From positions 1 through 57,364 of the IMG/VR virus record IMGVR_UViG_3300005807_000014: 57,364 bases of DNA. One strand, given 5' to 3'. Positions 36,351 to 42,999 of this stretch are shown here, piece after piece. Below the pieces are notes generated by a model that was given only the letters and a program-made list of their open reading frames with translations, was not told the origin of the DNA and did no database searches. Position 1 is the stretch's first letter, and every line of letters begins with the position of its first letter. This DNA comes from a virus. The position numbers and the translations under genes were made by a program.

Positions 36351-36521
36351 AAAGGTTGGGTGACTTGAAATCGGTTGCCCCTAATAATTCTTTCAGGGCT
36401 GTGTGGGTCAGTCCAGTGCCGCCGGCACACCCGTCTAGAGACTTCTGTTACTTCACAAGACCATGATTTTTTCCTCTGTTTAATTTTTTAAAAGCTCTTA
36501 TTTATATGTTAACCACGCCAA
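36351..36521 (-). other. Leader of the left operon
   Basis: About 170 bases without a normal gene. On the - strand it has a GAGGAAAAAATC-ATG ribosome site followed by only three codons (MVL and stop), then GTGCC/GGCAC dyad sequence (about 36417-36431) and the terminator. It may be a regulatory leader. The remaining frame lacks a start codon. Confidence 0.45.
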
Positions 36522-36550
36522 AATATAACATTGCTAATACCGCCAAGCAA
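36522..36550 (-). promoter_or_regulatory. Leftward early promoter (PL-like)
   Basis: On the - strand TTGCTT (36550-36545), 17 bases, TATATT (36527-36522). It faces the rightward promoter at 36607. An imperfect inverted repeat CGCCAAAATATAAC (516-529 of this kilobase) and GTTATATGCTTTTGGTG (36561-36577) overlaps it and is a candidate operator. Confidence 0.55.
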
Positions 36551-36606
36551 CAACTATAAAGTTATATGCTTTTGGTGTTTAATTCTATTAATTTATATTG
36601 ATTTTG

Positions 36607-36635
36607 TTGACAGAATATTACTTAGCTAATATATT
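36607..36635 (+). promoter_or_regulatory. Rightward promoter with near-zero leader
   Basis: TTGACA, a 17-base spacer, TATATT: nearly consensus sigma-70. The ATG of the first gene at 36636/36642 is where transcription should start, so the mRNA is probably leaderless. Confidence 0.75.
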
Positions 36636-36641
36636 ATGGGG

Positions 36642-36857
36642 ATGAAATATTGTAATGTTTATGCAAAGTTAGTCAAATTTTTGGGTGGGCAATTAAACAC
36701 CGCAGAGGCCCTGGGCGTGACCCAGGCGGCGGTGAGCCATTGGGTGTCTGGTAGGAACAAAATGGGGGCATACCCAGCCATAAGGGCTGAAGAAGCGACA
36801 AATGGCAGGTTTAAAGCTAATCGGCTATGTCCTGATTTGAACAAATTTAGAGCCTAA
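36642..36857 (+). CDS. YdaS-like Cro/CI-type repressor, copy 1
   Basis: 71 residues. LNTAEALGVTQAAVSHWVSGRN is the helix-turn-helix of the YdaS family of Cro-like regulators; RAEEATNGRFKANRLCPDL follows as usual. ATG 36642 coincides with the predicted transcription start (36636 is an in-frame alternative), as for lambda cI from PRM. It probably controls the divergent promoters. It is paralogous to 39129-39341. Confidence 0.8.
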   Translation: MKYCNVYAKLVKFLGGQLNTAEALGVTQAAVSHWVSGRNKMGAYPAIRAEEATNGRFKANRLCPDLNKFRA

Positions 36858-36858
36858 T

Positions 36859-37062
36859 ATGGAAGAAATTAGCATTAAAAAACATTTGGAATATTTTGAA
36901 CAGCTTTATGGTGGGGTTAGGCCAGCCTGTAGGATGCTAAAAATAGATCCAGGATATTGGGTCAGAATGCGAAATAAACAAAAAACAAATCCAAGTAATA
37001 ATACTTTGTTAAAATTGGGATTGGTTAAAAAAGTTTCCATAGTTTATATGAGAAGACCATGA
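36859..37062 (+). CDS. Small phage regulator-like protein
   Basis: 67 residues beginning one base after the repressor stop. RPACRMLKIDPGYWVRMRNKQKTNPSNNTLLKLGL reads as a helix-turn-helix fold of a family that regularly follows YdaS-like genes (ends LGLVKKVSIVY). Likely a DNA-binding regulator of the early region; CII-like action is only a guess. Confidence 0.65.
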   Translation: MEEISIKKHLEYFEQLYGGVRPACRMLKIDPGYWVRMRNKQKTNPSNNTLLKLGLVKKVSIVYMRRP

Positions 37063-37106
37063 ATCCAATAATATGCGTAGATTTTGATGGAGTAATACAT
37101 AGCTAA
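37059..37106 (+). pseudogene. Remnant of a HAD-family hydrolase, first 15 codons
   Basis: An ATG overlapping the previous stop opens NPIICVDFDGVIHS and then a stop. VDFDGVIH is the catalytic DxDG loop that starts HAD phosphatases of phages. The rest of the domain is missing; 37107-37214 has no matching frame. It is a relic of a deleted gene, or a very unlikely coincidence. Confidence 0.5.
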
Positions 37107-37214
37107 AGAAATGTTGGACTTCAGGCCCTGGTATAAAAAATAGTGTGATTACGCGGGGGTATCAATGGAACTCGTCGGCAATTGATGAGGCGGTCAAAAT
37201 ATTGGTAGGTAGAT

Positions 37215-37418
37215 ATGACATTTGGTGAATGGATAAAAATAGCACGAAAATTCCATGGGATGACACTGGAAGAGGTAGCTGATCGAGCCGAGACTAGCAA
37301 GAGCTATGTTTGGGAAGTGGAGAGAGGGAAATCGAATCCATCTATGAGATCCGCACAAAGATTAGCCGCGGTTTTTGGTATGGAGTTATGGAGAGTACTA
37401 AAGACGATTGATTATTAA
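37215..37418 (+). CDS. XRE-family HTH regulator
   Basis: 67 residues. EWIKIARKFHGMTLEEVADRAETSKSYVWEVERGKS is a textbook Cro/CI-type helix-turn-helix, with the C-terminal SAQRLAAVFGMELW of the same fold and no extra dimer domain. Acts as an early transcription regulator, probably on the local operators. Confidence 0.85.
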   Translation: MTFGEWIKIARKFHGMTLEEVADRAETSKSYVWEVERGKSNPSMRSAQRLAAVFGMELWRVLKTIDY

Positions 37419-37511
37419 ATGGTGATGTTTATGAGCTTAAATTCGTGCCCTCATTACGATAGCGACTATACAGAGACGCCTGATATCTGTTGTCCAGCCT
37501 GTATCGTTTAA
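37419..37511 (+). CDS. Possible 30-aa cysteine peptide
   Basis: Starts one base after the XRE stop. It reads SLNSCPHYDSDY and ICCPACIV, with a possible Cys4 site. The chain of in-frame ATG and GTG codons at its start makes the true start unclear. Tentative. Confidence 0.35.
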   Translation: MVMFMSLNSCPHYDSDYTETPDICCPACIV

Positions 37512-37535
37512 AGATATTTGGACTGAGAAATAACG

Positions 37536-37712
37536 ATGAAAGACCGGACGGCAACATTAATATTGTTGAGCGTACTTATATTGATAGATAACTTTGGCTA
37601 TCAGATACAACTATCTGAACCGGATTATTCATTCGCTGCCGTAATGTCTGTCACGTATATTTCAATTATATCGTTTATTTGGTGGGTGCTTGGGAATACT
37701 TTGGAGAAATGA
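37536..37712 (+). CDS. Small two-helix membrane protein, 58 aa
   Basis: TLILLSVLILIDNF and SVTYISIISFIWWVLG are two membrane segments around a polar loop. Three bases separate it from the next ATG. Unknown role; size and shape fit superinfection-exclusion or other membrane morons but nothing proves it. Confidence 0.55.
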   Translation: MKDRTATLILLSVLILIDNFGYQIQLSEPDYSFAAVMSVTYISIISFIWWVLGNTLEK

Positions 37713-37715
37713 ATC

Positions 37716-37970
37716 ATGACAGAACACGAAAAAAGAATGCGGGTTCAAAAGGCTGTAAAAAAAGTGTTATCAAACCCGTTAAAAAGCAAAAAGGCTGTAA
37801 TGGCTAAGTTTACTAAAACTAAGGACGTTGATTTTCCGATAAACGAAGAACTGTTCGAAAGATTGTTAAACCTGATCCATGAATACGATGGTAAAATTTC
37901 AGTAGCTGCTGTTTTGGGGATATTAGATATATTGAAAGACGATTTATTGGAAGACCGCTCCAAGGACTAA
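37716..37970 (+). CDS. Hypothetical helical protein
   Basis: 84 residues, basic N-terminal half (VQKAVKKVLSNPLKSKKAVM) and acidic C-terminal half. Its TAA is three bases before the long closing stem of the structured RNA. No family known. Confidence 0.6.
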   Translation: MTEHEKRMRVQKAVKKVLSNPLKSKKAVMAKFTKTKDVDFPINEELFERLLNLIHEYDGKISVAAVLGILDILKDDLLEDRSKD

Positions 37971-37972
37971 GT

Positions 37973-38252
37973 AATCATTGCGGTAGGGCGGTGTGGAGAG
38001 GCATAGGTTTAGCTCAAATTAACTATATAGGCATATACGAAATGAAGGTTAAATCTTTGCCAGCGCAGACACACAGGCTATGAGTCTAGTCTATACGGGC
38101 CGTGATACCCTAAATCATAAGTGAGACTCAATGGGTATCCAGGGGAGGCGTTAACAGCGTTAAATGCAGATCTAACCTGCCCCGGTAATCGGACAGACAA
38201 CCGTGGAAATCGGGTATATCTGGTTTAGCGTCCAGACTCTACCGCAATGATT
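37973..38252 (+). ncRNA. Candidate structured RNA, about 280 nt, with pseudoknot
   Basis: The ends form a perfect 14-bp helix (37973-37986 with 38239-38252). Inside, TGAGTCT 38081-38087 pairs with AGACTCA 38124-38130, and GATACCC 38104-38110 pairs with GGGTATC 38133-38139, two perfect 7-bp helices in a crossed order, a pseudoknot. Smaller hairpins are GCAG/CTGC (38166-38180), CGGT/ACCG (38183-38203) and TCTGG/CCAGA (38219-38236). No gene lies here. The 3' stem is followed by CTTTTTG. It does not match tmRNA, RNase P RNA, 6S, SRP RNA or group I introns that I know. The + strand is assumed from the flanking genes. Confidence 0.65.
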
Positions 38253-38293
38253 CTTTTTGAAAGGTGTGAAATGAAAATTTGGAACTGATTGTT

Positions 38294-38578
38294 ATGCCTT
38301 GCTACAGAAAATACCAAGACGGTGGGAATATGTTTTTTTGCGGCAGATTCGGGCAGCACTGCAACGTAACAGACTGTGGCTGGGTATCTGACTATTTATG
38401 TGATTATCCTATAGGCGAAGGCAAGACGTGTGACCGCACTCTATGCACAGATCATGCTTATGAAGTTGCGCCAGATATACATTACTGCGGGGCGCACTAT
38501 AACGAGAGGGCAAAGTTTCGTACTAACGGTGGCGTAAAGAAAGAGTTAGAAAATGTAGTGCCTTACAAGAGGGTATAA
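38294..38578 (+). CDS. Cysteine-rich zinc-binding phage protein
   Basis: 94 residues. CGRFGQHC, CDYPIGEGKTCDRTLC then HYCGAHY provide at least eight Cys/His ligands; the PIGEGKTCDR-x-LC pattern is a known early phage family. ATG 38294 was chosen over the TTG 38279; an ATG at 38271 with a good ribosome site opens only five codons. Probably binds nucleic acid or protein (inference). Confidence 0.65.
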   Translation: MPCYRKYQDGGNMFFCGRFGQHCNVTDCGWVSDYLCDYPIGEGKTCDRTLCTDHAYEVAPDIHYCGAHYNERAKFRTNGGVKKELENVVPYKRV

Positions 38579-38580
38579 AA

Positions 38581-38832
38581 GTGCAAAATTTAACGGTAAA
38601 AGTGCAAAATTTAACGGTAATTGATGTAAACGGCGATGAACACGTTTATGAAAATGAATTGGGAGATAGAGAATCAAGTATAGGAAACGAATATTGTTAT
38701 ATATACGGATATGATATAAATAATGATGAAAAGCCAGATCAATTATTTATATATATTTTAGGTGATCATCCGGCTAAATTAGTGGCTGTGTTTTATAATC
38801 CTAGATACATTAAGCTTTTTCATGAATTTTAA
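38581..38832 (+). CDS. Hypothetical protein with a duplicated start
   Basis: 83 residues from GTG 38581, with AGAGGG upstream. A 21-bp tandem repeat at the very start duplicates the GTG and encodes QNLTVK twice, so a second start exists at 38602. The rest is acidic and beta-rich. Unknown function. Confidence 0.6.
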   Translation: MQNLTVKVQNLTVIDVNGDEHVYENELGDRESSIGNEYCYIYGYDINNDEKPDQLFIYILGDHPAKLVAVFYNPRYIKLFHEF

Positions 38833-38848
38833 TTTTAGGAAAATAATT

Positions 38849-39132
38849 ATGAAAGAACCATACGGAAGATGTCCTGTTTGTGATGCCCCAGGAGGGTGAG
38901 AGAACGACGCTTGAATGGTAATGATAGATGCGAGAATGGCCATACTTACCCAAGCTGCAAAGCTATTATGTCGGTTCAAAAAGATGTTTTCGCCGGAATG
39001 TTGATAGCAATATCCGATGCGTTCATAAGTGAGCGCAAACAAAAAATAACCGCACAAAGGCTGTGGATTAAACCCTGCTGCCGGTCACGCTTATTGACAG
39101 CGCTCAAGAATACTTATACCTTACCCGTATGA
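38849..39132 (+). pseudogene. Zinc-ribbon phage protein split by a frameshift
   Basis: The first frame (38849-38899) encodes GRCPVCDAPGG and stops. The -1 frame continues RERRLNGNDRCENGHTYPS, together making the CPVC...NG-x-x-C-x-NGHTYP zinc-ribbon family. One more G at the GGG run 38894-38896 would rejoin them. Downstream the second frame runs on to 39132, longer than relatives I know, so the natural end is uncertain. Confidence 0.55.
39094..39120 (+). promoter_or_regulatory. Possible promoter of the second YdaS gene
   Basis: TTGACA (39094-39099), 15 bases, TATACC (39115-39120). The ATG is 8 bases later, so again almost no leader. The spacing is one or two bases shorter than ideal. Confidence 0.45.
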
Positions 39133-39341
39133 CTAAACCTAACATATTTGTAGCTCTAATCGACCATTTTGATGGACAGGTAAACACCGCAGCGGCCTTA
39201 GGCGTTACTCAGGCGGCGGTATCTTACTGGATAACACAAAAAAACGGCATGTCTGAATTGATGGCACTGAGGGTTGAAAATTTAACTAATGGCCTTTTTA
39301 AGGCCTCTGAGCTATGCCCACGGTTGGCCGAGGTTATGTAG
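39129..39341 (+). CDS. YdaS-like Cro/CI-type regulator, copy 2
   Basis: 70 residues. VNTAAALGVTQAAVSYWITQKNG and TNGLFKASELCPRL align with copy 1 at 36642, including the identical ALGVTQAAVS recognition helix start. The pair may share operators, giving two inputs to one switch. Its start overlaps the stop of the frame before it. Confidence 0.75.
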   Translation: MTKPNIFVALIDHFDGQVNTAAALGVTQAAVSYWITQKNGMSELMALRVENLTNGLFKASELCPRLAEVM

Positions 39342-39379
39342 GGGTTTTTATGACTAATCTGTGAGACGCGGAATATTTA

Positions 39380-40534
39380 ATGCATTATTACAAAAAAAAT
39401 ATAGGGGATTATCACAAAAAAGCAGGAAGACTGTCAATGCTTCAGCACGGAGCGTACATGCTTTTGATGGATTCGTGCTATGACCGTGAGCAATTTCCAA
39501 CTTTGGAAGAAGCAATAGACTGGTGCTGGGCGTCAAATCAAGACGAAATAGGTGCCGTTAAATTTGTTTTGGCTAAGTTTTTTACGAAGGAAAATGATGT
39601 TTTTGTCCAGCAACGGATTAAAGATGCGTTAGACCAATATCATAGGAACTCAGGAACTAACAAACGAATTGCGATAGAAAGAGAAGCAAAGCGTAAGGAA
39701 AATAGCACGAAGCGTTCACGAAGCGTGAAAAAGCGTGAACGGTTAGACCACGAAGCTCCACCTAACCAAGAACCACTAACCATAAACCAAGAACCACTAA
39801 CCATAAACCAAGAACCGTTAAAAGATATTCGCGCTCCGCGCTCCTGTGCCCCAGATTGGGCAGAAAGCGTTATCGAAAAAATTTGGGCCGCATATCCGAG
39901 AAAGACCAACAAGAAAAAATCACTCGAAATGCTCATGGCGGCGATCATAGAAAAACCGGATAAAGCATTTTTCGATCAAATGCTTAATTTAATCAACATA
40001 AAAATTCAATCCACTGACAAACAAATTTGGATCCCGCTGGATCATTATCTTCTCGGCGATAGTTGGGCTGACGGGGCTAAGAAAATTTGGGCAAAATATT
40101 TTATCGACGTATTTTGGAATGCCTATCCAAAAAAGGTCGACAGAAAAAAAACCGTAGCTCGGCTCAAGGCGATGATTATCAAGAATCCTGATAAACTGTT
40201 TTTTGATCACATTCTGGATTGCATCAACCGAAAAGCTCTGGTTACCGAAAAAGAATTCTGGCCGAGCCCAGATCGATATCTACGTGACGAAAAGTGGACA
40301 GACGAAATTATCCAGTACACCGGAGGAACCAGTGGAACATATCAACAAGCTGATAAACAAACCCCGCTTGAGCGCATCAACGAGCAAGCAAGAAACCTAC
40401 TCACAGGCGCAGTGGTCCCCAAGGGTTCAATTATTGGTAACGGCTCTTTGGAGCAGGATGACGTCGCTGTACCGGCACAAGTGGACCAGCACCGAGGGGA
40501 ACATCTACAGCGAGGTGGAGACGATACAGGGTAA
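39380..40534 (+). CDS. DUF1376 (YdaU-like) replication initiator with duplicated domain
   Basis: 384 residues. The N-terminus (IGDYHKKAGRLSMLQHGAYMLLMD) is DUF1376, found in phage replication genes. Residues 125-150 are low complexity (NQEPLTI twice plus part) encoded by iterons. Then two copies of one domain: WAAYPRKTNKKKSLEMLMA and WNAYPKKVDRKKTVARLKA, each followed by a helix and a W/Y-rich end. An ATG at 39350 with a better ribosome site is cut off by an in-frame TGA. It probably binds the origin and recruits the loader encoded next. Confidence 0.75.
   Translation: MHYYKKNIGDYHKKAGRLSMLQHGAYMLLMDSCYDREQFPTLEEAIDWCWASNQDEIGAVKFVLAKFFTKENDVFVQQRIKDALDQYHRNSGTNKRIAIEREAKRKENSTKRSRSVKKRERLDHEAPPNQEPLTINQEPLTINQEPLKDIRAPRSCAPDWAESVIEKIWAAYPRKTNKKKSLEMLMAAIIEKPDKAFFDQMLNLINIKIQSTDKQIWIPLDHYLLGDSWADGAKKIWAKYFIDVFWNAYPKKVDRKKTVARLKAMIIKNPDKLFFDHILDCINRKALVTEKEFWPSPDRYLRDEKWTDEIIQYTGGTSGTYQQADKQTPLERINEQARNLLTGAVVPKGSIIGNGSLEQDDVAVPAQVDQHRGEHLQRGGDDTG
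39706..39820 (+). other. Candidate replication origin inside the initiator gene
   Basis: Three imperfect GAAGCGT words with a GTTCACG/CGTGAAC inverted pair (39706-39742) precede two exact 21-bp tandem repeats (39764-39784, 39785-39805) and a 15-bp third part. AT-rich sequence follows. Phage lambda has its origin as iterons within gene O, so the arrangement fits. Confidence 0.55.
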
Positions 40535-40835
40535 GCAAAAAATACTAACTGACAATTTCACATTGTGGTGTAAAAAACTTAATCACTTGACCGATGAGGA
40601 ATTTAAACGCGGGGTGGATCAGGTTGAATACAATATTCGGGAAGCTGCAAAATTTGCAGATGATATCTGGCCTCCGAGTTACGCCGCATTTTTAGGGTAT
40701 TGTGAAAAGCCACACGGCCACCAGGCGTACAAATCATTTAAGCCGGTGCCACGGATAACAGATAAAAATATGATTAACCGAAGGAAAAAAGCAGGTAGGT
40801 TAGAGCTGGGAAAAATGAGGTCGATGTTTGAGTGA
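40458..40835 (+). CDS. Helicase loader, lambda P-like
   Basis: 125 residues from ATG 40458, which has GGAGCAGG upstream and overlaps the initiator by 77 bases. LWCKKLNHLTDEEFKRGVDQV then WPPSYAAFLGYCEKP is the recognisable end of phage P-like proteins that load the host replicative helicase. With DUF1376 upstream this forms the replication pair; no phage polymerase is present, so host enzymes must do synthesis. Confidence 0.7.
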   Translation: MTSLYRHKWTSTEGNIYSEVETIQGKQKILTDNFTLWCKKLNHLTDEEFKRGVDQVEYNIREAAKFADDIWPPSYAAFLGYCEKPHGHQAYKSFKPVPRITDKNMINRRKKAGRLELGKMRSMFE

Positions 40836-40874
40836 TGGATCATTCCGAAAACACAAAATTTCTAGGTGGAGGCA

Positions 40875-41120
40875 ATGAAAATAAACCAAAAATCAGATTT
40901 CGTTACAAAAACTAATTTTGATCCAATTAAAAAATTAGAATTTAGTTTATTTATTTCAAATAATGGGGTTATTGAAGAAATTCAACCTTGTAAAAAATTT
41001 GACCATCTTGAAAAAGCAGTTCAAGAACGATACGCTTTGTTGGAATCTACGGCTTTTATGGACGCTGATATCAGAATACGTGAGGAACAATATAAAGTTT
41101 CCTGGTGGAAATTTATGTAG
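40875..41120 (+). CDS. Hypothetical protein
   Basis: 81 residues from ATG 40875 with GGTGGAGG upstream. Mixed alpha/beta, no motif. It lies between the loader and the right-operon small genes. Confidence 0.55.
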   Translation: MKINQKSDFVTKTNFDPIKKLEFSLFISNNGVIEEIQPCKKFDHLEKAVQERYALLESTAFMDADIRIREEQYKVSWWKFM

Positions 41121-41166
41121 ACAGCTAACTACTTTTTTTATATTTTATTTTTGATGAGATGAAGTT

Positions 41167-41367
41167 ATGGATAATCTTGATAGAATTAAAATTGGCGATA
41201 AGGTCAAGGTTTATTTTAACAAGCAGACTGCAATAGCCGGGGTAGTGGAATATATCCCAGTCGCTACTGGAGACTGTTGGCTGTTATCAGCACAGGGATT
41301 TGAAGAGGGGTTGGTTTATATACAGCAATTTGATTTCATGATGCGTGTAAATTCGGATGAACAGTAA
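41167..41367 (+). CDS. Hypothetical small beta protein
   Basis: 66 residues beginning MDNLDRIKIGDKVKVYFN, a small barrel-like opening with GDCWLLSAQG later. No family recognised. Confidence 0.55.
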   Translation: MDNLDRIKIGDKVKVYFNKQTAIAGVVEYIPVATGDCWLLSAQGFEEGLVYIQQFDFMMRVNSDEQ

Positions 41368-41369
41368 TT

Positions 41370-41825
41370 ATGGAAATAATTTTGGAGAAACAGCCGGGAG
41401 GATTATTAAGAGCATCTAATGATGAAGATGCAGAAAAAATCCTTAAAATGAAAAATGGCGTAGGGTTGCGTGTTGAGATTAAAAAGATCCGTAATTATGA
41501 GTTTCATAAAAAATTCTTTGCAATGTTGGGAATAGGATTTGATGCATTTTCTCCGCCTGAAAGATTTTATAAAAAGTTACCTGTGCAGAAAAACTTTGAA
41601 CGCTTTCGCAAGGACTGTATTATCGCCGCAGGTTATTATGACGTAGTGGTGAATTTAAAAGGGGAAGTTAGAGCGGAAGCAAATTCGATTAGTTTTGGAA
41701 GTATGAAGACAGATGATTTTGAAAAATTGTATACTGCTGTTTGCAATGTTTTGCTACAGAAGGTGTTGGCAAATTATACGAGAGACGACTTGGATGAGGT
41801 TGTTGACCAATTGATTAATTTTTAA
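41370..41825 (+). CDS. DUF1367 family protein
   Basis: 151 residues. IRNYEFHKKFFAMLGIGFDAF, then FRKDCIIAAGYYDVVVNLKGEV and SISFGSMKTDDFEKLYTAVCN match DUF1367, a lambdoid early-region family associated with recombination genes (NinB neighbourhood). Biochemical role not established. Confidence 0.8.
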   Translation: MEIILEKQPGGLLRASNDEDAEKILKMKNGVGLRVEIKKIRNYEFHKKFFAMLGIGFDAFSPPERFYKKLPVQKNFERFRKDCIIAAGYYDVVVNLKGEVRAEANSISFGSMKTDDFEKLYTAVCNVLLQKVLANYTRDDLDEVVDQLINF

Positions 41826-41841
41826 ATGGGTTGATTTATAA

Positions 41842-42147
41842 ATGAAATCAAGAGCATTACGCAATGGAGCTAAAGGAGAGGATTGCTCAGTACAGATATT
41901 CCCATACTGCAACTTTGATCCGAGAACCACAGTATTTGCCCATGCTCCTAGCGAAGACAAAGGGACAGGTATAAAAAGCCCAGACTGGTGGGGAGCCTAT
42001 ATGTGTAGCGATTGCCACGACATTGTAGACGGAAGAAGGGCAGTAAAGGATATATCGAAGGAGGAAATATACCGTTGTTTAATGCGCGGCGTGTACCGGA
42101 CATTGAGGCGCCGCATAGAGCAAGAACTTTTGGTATTTAGGGATTAA
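41842..42147 (+). CDS. YbcO-like HNH-type nuclease (DUF1364)
   Basis: 101 residues. EDCSVQIFPYCNFDPRTTV, then GTGIKSPDWWGAYMCSDCHDIVDGR: the Cys and His residues form the zinc site and DCHD the nuclease centre of the YbcO/DUF1364 family. Lambdoid phages carry it in the nin region, where it helps recombination or DNA processing. Confidence 0.8.
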   Translation: MKSRALRNGAKGEDCSVQIFPYCNFDPRTTVFAHAPSEDKGTGIKSPDWWGAYMCSDCHDIVDGRRAVKDISKEEIYRCLMRGVYRTLRRRIEQELLVFRD

Positions 42148-42153
42148 ATATAA

Positions 42154-42462
42154 ATGCGTAGAGTGGCAAAGGTGGATGCTAACCAGCCGGAAATAGTTGC
42201 AGCTTTTAGAAAAGTTGGCGCGTCTGTTTTGCATCTTCACCAAGTTGGTTCAGGTTGTCCAGACATTTTAATAGGTTACCACGGATTTAATATTTTAGTC
42301 GAAATTAAGGATGGCTCAAAACCGCCAAGCGAAAGAAGGCTAACAGAGGATGAGGAAGTTTTTTTTGATAACTGGATTGGGAAAATTTATATTATTGAAA
42401 ACATAACACAGGTATTAAATTTAATAGCATTAATAAATTCTTGGAAAGGTACATACAAATGA
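42154..42462 (+). CDS. VRR-NUC / PD-(D/E)xK small nuclease
   Basis: 102 residues. VGSGCPDILIGYHGFNILVEIKDG contains the PD...ExK catalytic signature, followed by PSERRLTEDEEVFFDNW. Phage VRR-NUC proteins act as junction or flap nucleases, perhaps in place of a Holliday-junction resolvase, none of which is otherwise present. It overlaps the next gene as ATGA. Confidence 0.75.
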   Translation: MRRVAKVDANQPEIVAAFRKVGASVLHLHQVGSGCPDILIGYHGFNILVEIKDGSKPPSERRLTEDEEVFFDNWIGKIYIIENITQVLNLIALINSWKGTYK

Positions 42463-42833
42463 GTAAATTTTTAATAATACCGCCATTGAATATAGGAAAA
42501 TCCAGTAAGTGGATACTGGATGGATTGCTGATTTACCAATCAACATTGCTAAATAAAGAAATCCAGATCACCGCTGGATTTGAAACTGATTTAGCAAGCA
42601 TTCCAAGGCTATCACGATGGCTAATTCCTGTGAACGGAAAACATAGAGCGGCGGCTATTGTCCATGATTATATTTATAGCCGTGGAGGAAGGATGAATTG
42701 GGGCATAATTACTAGAAAAAGAGCTGACAAGGTTTTCCGTGAGGCTATGGAGATTTTAAAAGTAAAATCATGGCGAATCAAAGCTATGTATTACTCAGTA
42801 CGATTATTTGGATGGAATGCTTGGGGTAAATAG
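42459..42833 (+). CDS. DUF1353 family protein
   Basis: 124 residues from ATG 42459 (coupled to the previous stop). AGFETDLASIPRLSRWLIP, AAAIVHDYIYSR and KVFREAME match DUF1353, commonly seen in phage lysis or tail neighbourhoods. The His-Asp in VHDYIY may be catalytic; activity is not known. Confidence 0.75.
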   Translation: MSKFLIIPPLNIGKSSKWILDGLLIYQSTLLNKEIQITAGFETDLASIPRLSRWLIPVNGKHRAAAIVHDYIYSRGGRMNWGIITRKRADKVFREAMEILKVKSWRIKAMYYSVRLFGWNAWGK

Positions 42834-42837
42834 TGAT

Positions 42838-42999
42838 ATGGGGATTAAAGATATATTATCTTTAATAGAAATTGGATTAAGCCCAGAAGAGGCATGGTGT
42901 TCGGTTGAGCTAGGCCCATGGTTTTACGATTACATTCAACGAAACGAAACAGAGGTTAGTAATGTTACAGAAGAAAGAAAAAATAAAAATCAAGTTTGA
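42838..42999 (+). CDS. Small conserved early protein
   Basis: 53 residues: MGIKDILSLIEIGLSPEEAW, a short phage protein class with IGLSPEEA. It overlaps the next start by 38 bases in another frame. Function unknown. Confidence 0.5.
   Translation: MGIKDILSLIEIGLSPEEAWCSVELGPWFYDYIQRNETEVSNVTEERKNKNQV

Noticed and set aside
37973-38252. Structured RNA as tmRNA, RNase P RNA, group I intron or IscB guide RNA
   Set aside because: No tRNA-like ends, no GAGGAAAGUCC or P7-type intron core, and no adjacent nuclease gene of the IscB kind. Flanking genes are intact, so an intron is not needed.
39350-39379. TGA read-through at the start of the DUF1376 gene
   Set aside because: ATG 39380 gives the family N-terminus, so no read-through is needed, despite the better ribosome site at 39350.
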